Source: Vespa crabro (taxonomy: Eukaryota > Arthropoda > Insecta > Hymenoptera > Vespidae). Taken from it: a DNA stretch of 64,000 nt. Where the stretch lies: positions 1,329,001-1,393,000 of the forward strand of contig NC_060970.1 in the NCBI RefSeq assembly GCF_910589235.1, read 5' to 3'. Both the position numbers and the translations under genes were made by a program. The notes under the pieces were generated by a model, which saw only the letters and a program-made list of their open reading frames with translations, was not told the DNA's origin and ran no database searches. Shown here piece after piece: positions 59,599-64,000 of the stretch. How positions within the stretch are numbered: position 1 is the stretch's first letter; every line of letters starts with the position of its first letter.

Positions 59599-59602
59599 CT
59601 AT
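59470..59602. repeat. (TA)n tract at the outer end of the E4 LTR
   Basis: About 130 bases of TA repeats with a few GACATACA and TTTATAT interruptions. Confidence 0.95.
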
Positions 59603-60099
59603 GTATATTTGTATTATATACTGTACACGCGTCACTCACAGTACTTTCTCCTAAGAATCATATATAACTATTCGAAATATCTGCTTTTTGGAACTCGTTG
59701 GATACTCGCTAAGAATGAGCATAGATAAAAAATACAATGCTACCTTTGTCCAAGTTTAGGCATTTTTAGTCAAGTATTTAGTCTTCAATAATGTGTCGAG
59801 CTAGGTAATAAATAAACTGCGAAGTTAGACTCTTAGGTACGACGAGCCAAGGATTTGTTCGGTGCTTATTCTTCAAATATCAATGCAACTCTCATGGATT
59901 CACACAGTCACCAGGACAAGAACTTCACATGAGATTGTTTAAACATTTCGAATTAATTATTTTGACATGCTCACGATCAATAAAGATATTGTTTTCCCTT
60001 TCCTGGCACTTTTTACTTAAATTCCTCCCTTTCCTAATTCATGAATTGTTCGGGAGGAATCTACAGACAATCGCATCAAAGCTTTAATATATATATTTA
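59603..60099. other. Spacer between divergent elements E4 and E5
   Basis: This half-kilobase of non-repetitive sequence separates the two LTR elements. No gene or repeat is recognised in it. It ends in an AT-rich run (TTTAATATATATATTTA) where E5 starts. Confidence 0.55.
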
Positions 60100-60423
60100 T
60101 GTAAAGAAAGTATATTTTCTTAAGTTAGATTTGCCGCGCTTCTCATGTCCCACCCTTCGATTGACTTTTGTTATTTACAAGTCGAGCCGTTAAGATTTTT
60201 AAGAAAAACGGGCATTAGGAAATAGGACTTAGACGAGAGAAATAACTTTATAAAGAATATATTAAATAAAATTTAAATAGTGAATAATAAACGTAAATTG
60301 TCGTTTCTTTGTTCACAGGTAAGACTCTAAATAGTAAATAATCGCTAATTAATAAATAAAGATTTATAATCTTTGTTTCATTTATCACCTCACCGAATAA
60401 ATTCGAGATATTATAAACGGACA
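60100..60423 (+). repeat. E5 5' LTR
   Basis: It begins TGTAAAGAAAGTATATTTTC and can be ended at AAACGGACA, giving about 324 bp. CGAGCCGTTAAGATTT and TTGTCGTTTCTTTGTTCACAG are shared with E3 and E4. Confidence 0.78.
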
Positions 60424-60466
60424 ATTCTTGGTTTATAATAGCAAGAAAACTACAATTCGCATTTAA

Positions 60467-61530
60467 ATGTGTGGCATCACCGAGCGACAGAAAGACAAAT
60501 GTGATTGCCATAACCTCTATCACAACTGAGGACAATAAAAAATATATGTTGCCAGAAAATGAAAAATTTGCAAGTAACCGCAGCGAACTAACAAAAACAA
60601 AAAACTAAAGAGAATGAAAAAAGCCTCAATCAAAAAGGCCAAGAAAGAAAAATATGGATTAAATGCACACAGGAAATGGACAGTACGTATTTTGATGAAG
60701 ATGGCAATATAATGTTTAATGATCTATATCTAGAAGAAATAGTAGAAACAAACATAATAGAACCCACACAGACGAAAAAATACCAAATAGATTTAAAGGT
60801 TATATTGGAAAAATTCATGATCGAAAAATTTGTATGTAAACATTCAAATGTAGAACAATGGTTGGAGACATTTGAAAAAGAATGTCGAAGATTCGAAATT
60901 AAAGAAGATAACACGAAAATTGAGATTTTAAGATTATTCCTTGACAGGGCATGTTTAGACTGGCACTCAGCAACACTAACAGCGTTGACAAGGGAGGCTG
61001 GTTGGAATGAATAGAAACAAATATTCTTGAAATCACTTGCAGACAAGGGATGGTGTACAAGTATATACGCTATATCCTACAGATATAAAGAAGGTCCATT
61101 AATGGAATACGCTATGAGGAAAGAAAAACTACTACTGGAGATGGACAACAATATCGGTACATAGACTCTGATGATGCTTATAGCATCAGGATTACCAAAA
61201 TTCATAAGAGATAAAATAAACAAAGAAAATTGTCAAAGCTCAACAGAATTATTACAACAAATAAAAAAATGTGAAAATCTAATAAATAAGAACAGTTTTA
61301 AAAAGAAGAAGGAGGAAAGACAAGATAATAAGAAGAAATTTGAAGAAAAGAAACCATGTAAGAATTGTGAAAAACTAAACAAAGGTATTAGATATCTAAA
61401 GGTATTAGGTATTAGATTCAGAGGACTCCTGTTGGTTCAAAAAGGAAAATAGAAAGGAAACCAGAATAAATGGAAGCAATTCGATGATAGAAGTGGACCT
61501 ATGCAACGAACAAAAAACGAATAATCACAC
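60467..61530 (+). pseudogene. E5 gag, broken
   Basis: The main frame (60,676-61,014) starts MDSTYFDEDGNIMFNDLY and carries MIEKFVCKHSNVEQWLETF and FLDRACLDWHSATL. It ends at a TAG where E4 encodes Trp (WNEW). Reading continues to GTYRYKEG-like words, another TAG, then a 93-codon piece at 61,171-61,452. That piece has a lysine-rich region and CKNCEKLNKGIRY, the start of the zinc knuckle. A short tandem duplication of AAAGGTATTAG at 61,381-61,408 shifts the frame and destroys the His and last Cys that E4 retains. Confidence 0.85.
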
Positions 61531-61559
61531 CATTGATCAAAGTAAAGATAGTATTAGAA

Positions 61560-61800
61560 AAGAAGTTAGAGGTAAACGGAACATATGACCCAGGTTCCCA
61601 AGTCTCTCTAATAAATTCGAGACTAGTCAAAATAAAAAAAAAGAGACAAATGATAAAAATAAAATATTTTTAAAGACGGTCAATGCTATGACACAAACAA
61701 AAGGTTTAGTAATCTAAAGTAAAAATTTTCGATAAAGAGGAATACGTTGATGTATTTATTGTAGAAAGAAATGACTTTGAAGATTTTATTATTGGGTTGG
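61560..61800 (+). pseudogene. E5 aspartic protease region
   Basis: GTYDPGSQVSLIN is encoded at about 61,578-61,616, with the same unusual DPGS active-site reading as E4. After frameshifts the VFIVERNDFEDFIIGLDM block follows at 61,746-61,803. The two halves are out of frame with each other. Confidence 0.78.
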
Positions 61801-62640
61801 ATATGAAAAAGAAATTCAAACTAACCCAAGATGAAAATCTACAAATATCTCGAAAGAGAGAAACACAGACAAAAGAAAATATAAGTACATTGGATACAAA
61901 CAAAGAAATAAAAGAAGTTAAAATAAACTTTAACGAACATGTGAATGAGGACGAATTTAGATCAGATCTGACTCACTTGGATAATACAAAAGAAACAAAG
62001 ATAAAAAAACTAATAGAAAAATATAATTTTATATTTGCAAAAAACAAATATGATGTAGGCACCGTTTCGGACTACGAAGCGCAAATAAACTTACTGGTTG
62101 ATAAATACTGTAGTAAGAGACCATATAGATGCACTATAGAAGATAAAAAAGAGATAGAAAATCAAATAGCAAAACTATTAGAAAATAAATTAATCGAAGA
62201 ATCTTATAGTCCGTTTGCAGCACCAGTAACTCTAGCATTCAATAGAGATGAAAACAAACGATCATGATTGTGTATAGATTTCTGCAAATTGAACAAGATA
62301 GTTACATCACAAGCTCAACCATTCTCTTTAATAAAAGATTTAATATTAAAAGCAAGAAACTGTAAATACTTCACCATATTAGATTTAAATTCCGCTTTCT
62401 GGTCAATTCCATTACGTGTTGAAGATAGACAAAAAACAGGATTCGTTACACAAGAGGGGCACTTCCAATAGAATCTACCGTTCGGATTAAAAACATCACC
62501 AGCCATTTTCCAAAGAATACTATCTAATATTTTAAGAAAGCACAAATTAAAAGATTTTTCAGAGAATTACATAGACGACATATTAATTTTTTCAGTATCA
62601 TTTGAAGAATATATAGAACACATAGAAAGAGTAATGAAAG
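61797..62640 (+). pseudogene. E5 reverse transcriptase region
   Basis: A 156-codon frame (61,797-62,267) contains the linker and YSPFAAPVTLAFNRDENKRS. It is stopped by TGA where E4 has CGA (Arg), a CpG-type change. The next piece has LNSAFWSIPLRVEDRQKTGF and stops at TAG in place of the Trp of GHFQW. The catalytic box NYIDDILIFS near 62,565-62,595 is still intact. Confidence 0.88.
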
Positions 62641-63420
62641 CAATAGTAAACGAAGGTTTCAGACTAAAATTTAAAAAATGTACATTTGCAACAGAATCAG
62701 TGAAATATCTTGGACTCATAATAGAGCACAATAAAGTAAGACCAGTGAAAGATACTCTAATCTCAATACAAAATTCTCCCACTCCAAAAACCCAAAAGAA
62801 TATTAGACAGTTTCTCGGAAAAATAAACTTCTATCATGAATATATACCGAAAAGCTCAATACTGCTAGACCCATTACATAAACTATTAAGAAAAAATGAA
62901 AATTTTATATGGTCTGAAGAGTGTGAAAAATCTTTCACAAATATAAAAAAATTATGTTCTCAACCAGTGTTGCAAATATTTGATAAAAATTTACCGATAA
63001 GAATTTACACGGATGCATCACTAGATGTATCTGTTTAAATATTGGTGCAATATTTAAACAGATACAAAGTGATGGTAAAGAAAAGCCAGTAGCGTACTTT
63101 TCGAAAAAATTGAATGATTCACAAAAAAGAAAAAAAGCAATTTACGTAGAATGCCTGGCAATCAAGGAAGCGATAAAGTATTGGCAACATTGGCTGATCG
63201 GAAGAAAGTTCACAATATTCACAGACCATAAACCATTAGAAGGTATAAACATAAAAGCTAGAACAGATGAAGAATTTGGGGAGTTAATATACTATTTGTT
63301 ACAATATGATTTTCAAATTAAATATATTCCGGGAAAAGATAACGCTGAAGCAGATAGTTTAAGTAGAAATCGAGCACTAGAACCATCCGAAAATACGGAA
63401 GAAATACAAAAAATAGCTAG
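62634..63420 (+). pseudogene. E5 connection and RNase H region
   Basis: The frame at 62,634-63,038 carries FATESVKYLGLII and RQFLGKINFYHEYIP, then IRIYTDASLDV with the first RNase H Asp, and is broken at a fold-back palindrome (63,026-63,066). After it, VAYFSKKLNDSQKRKKAIYV with ECLAIKEAI, FTDHKPLEGI and YIPGKDNAEADSLSRN complete the RNase H in a new frame. Confidence 0.88.
63026..63066. repeat. Perfect 19-bp fold-back palindrome (3-nt loop)
   Basis: TGTATCTGTTTAAATATTG, then GTG, then its exact reverse complement, ending at 63,066. The right arm is ancestral coding sequence shared with E4; the extra left arm is inserted and breaks the RNase H frame. Confidence 0.95.
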
Positions 63421-63479
63421 TCTAATAAAAATAAAGGAGATAAAAACAGATCAAAAAGAAAATAAAACACTGCAGAGAA

Positions 63480-64000
63480 CTAAAACAAAATTAATAGAAA
63501 AAGACGGACTATTCTATACAAAAATTAGAAATAATGAAAAGATAATTTTATCTACAGAATTAAGTTCAAAATTAATTAAAGAAATACACTCTGAATGGTG
63601 TCATATAGGGATCAAACAAATGATAAACAGGATATCTCCTTATTATACAGCTAAAGGTATAACTGCAAATATAAAAAAAATTTGCCAGAATTGTGAAATA
63701 TGTATTAAGAACAAATCCAGAGGGCAAGGAAAATATGGACTGATGTCACAATTAGGACCAGCAACAAAAACATTTGAAATAATGTCTATAGACACTATTG
63801 GAGGCTTCGGAGGACAAAGATCGAAAAAAGATATCTCCACCTACTGGTGGACCATTTTACAATATACGCATTTATGGTAACATCAAAAACCCAGAGTGCA
63901 ACGGACTTCATCAAGCTGATAAATAAAGTGCTAGAAACACACAAAATAGGAATAATACTCGCAGATCAATACCCAGGAATAAACTCAAGAGAATTTAAGG
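63480..64000 (+). pseudogene. E5 integrase, incomplete at the window edge
   Basis: The zinc-binding domain is visible as HSEWCHIGIKQ followed by CQNCEICIKNKSR (HHCC type). The catalytic core starts SIDTIGGFGG with the first Asp. A frameshift near 63,840 follows, after which another frame reads TSKTQSATDFIKLINKVLET and then IILADQYPGINSREF, containing the second core Asp and its usual surroundings. The third acidic residue lies close to or past the right edge. Confidence 0.88.

Larger units (their letters stand above)
60100..64000 (+). mobile_element. E5: gypsy-family LTR retrotransposon, plus strand, cut by the window edge
   Basis: The order is 5' LTR (60,100-60,423), gag, protease, reverse transcriptase, RNase H and integrase, all on the plus strand and homologous to E4 throughout. 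Integrase is still being read at 64,000, so the 3' end lies outside. Decay is more advanced than in E4: numerous stops, small duplications and a fold-back insertion. Its LTR is more diverged from E3 and E4 than those are from each other. Confidence 0.9.

Noticed and set aside
59470..59730. Ile/Tyr-rich 101-codon plus-strand frame
   Set aside because: It consists mainly of (TA)n repeat next to the E4 LTR.
44930..64000. Possibility of an envelope gene (errantivirus-like) in the gypsy elements
   Set aside because: E2 has no coding space between integrase and the 3' LTR, E1 and E4 are truncated, and E5 leaves the window before its 3' end; nothing env-like was seen.

Overview
This window looks like repeat-rich, gene-poor eukaryotic DNA, most likely from an insect and perhaps a hymenopteran. 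The signs are a diverged 68-bp satellite, an R1-clade non-LTR retrotransposon, a mariner relic, a Mutator-like transposase relic of a kind I associate with ant and other arthropod genomes, several Ty3/gypsy LTR retrotransposons, and very AT-rich spacers full of (TA)n, (TC)n and (CTAT)n microsatellites. The host assignment is inference. I found no intact host gene, no tRNA or rRNA, and nothing bacterial such as operons or CRISPR.

Layout. 1-10,243 and 16,108-30,415 are one array of a 68-bp satellite, roughly 360 diverged monomers, split by a decayed 5.9-kb R1-clade element on the minus strand (10,244-16,107) that is flanked by an 11-bp target-site duplication in register with the satellite. 30,450-32,691 is a 2.2-kb imperfect GAT tract that grades into AAT and then AT. 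32,700-44,900 is AT-rich non-coding DNA. It holds two dispersed duplicated modules (X and Y), a mariner transposase pseudogene (about 35,160-36,249, minus), a cryptic Mutator-like transposase relic (about 43,800-44,270, minus) and simple repeats. 44,930-52,602 holds two degenerate Ty3/gypsy elements on the minus strand, E1 and E2, lying 4 bp apart. E2 has recognisable 0.31-kb LTRs and a primer-binding site resembling the complement of tRNA-Trp. 52,798-64,000 belongs to a second gypsy family: a solo LTR (E3, plus), a 3'-truncated minus-strand copy (E4) and a divergent plus-strand copy (E5) that runs off the right edge.

Nothing here works together as a pathway. The window is a heterochromatin-like satellite block next to a transposon graveyard. 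Every autonomous element seen carries stops or frameshifts. Six of the eight recognisable transposon copies (R1, mariner, Mutator-like, E1, E2, E4) lie on the minus strand. Long open frames in the satellite, the GAT tract and the (TA)n runs are consequences of the repeats and are not genes. The most noteworthy observations are higher-order structure in the satellite, the in-phase R1 insertion, the cryptic Mutator-like relic, LTR insertion into (TA)n tracts, a conserved DPG protease motif, and a perfect 19-bp fold-back mutation in E5.
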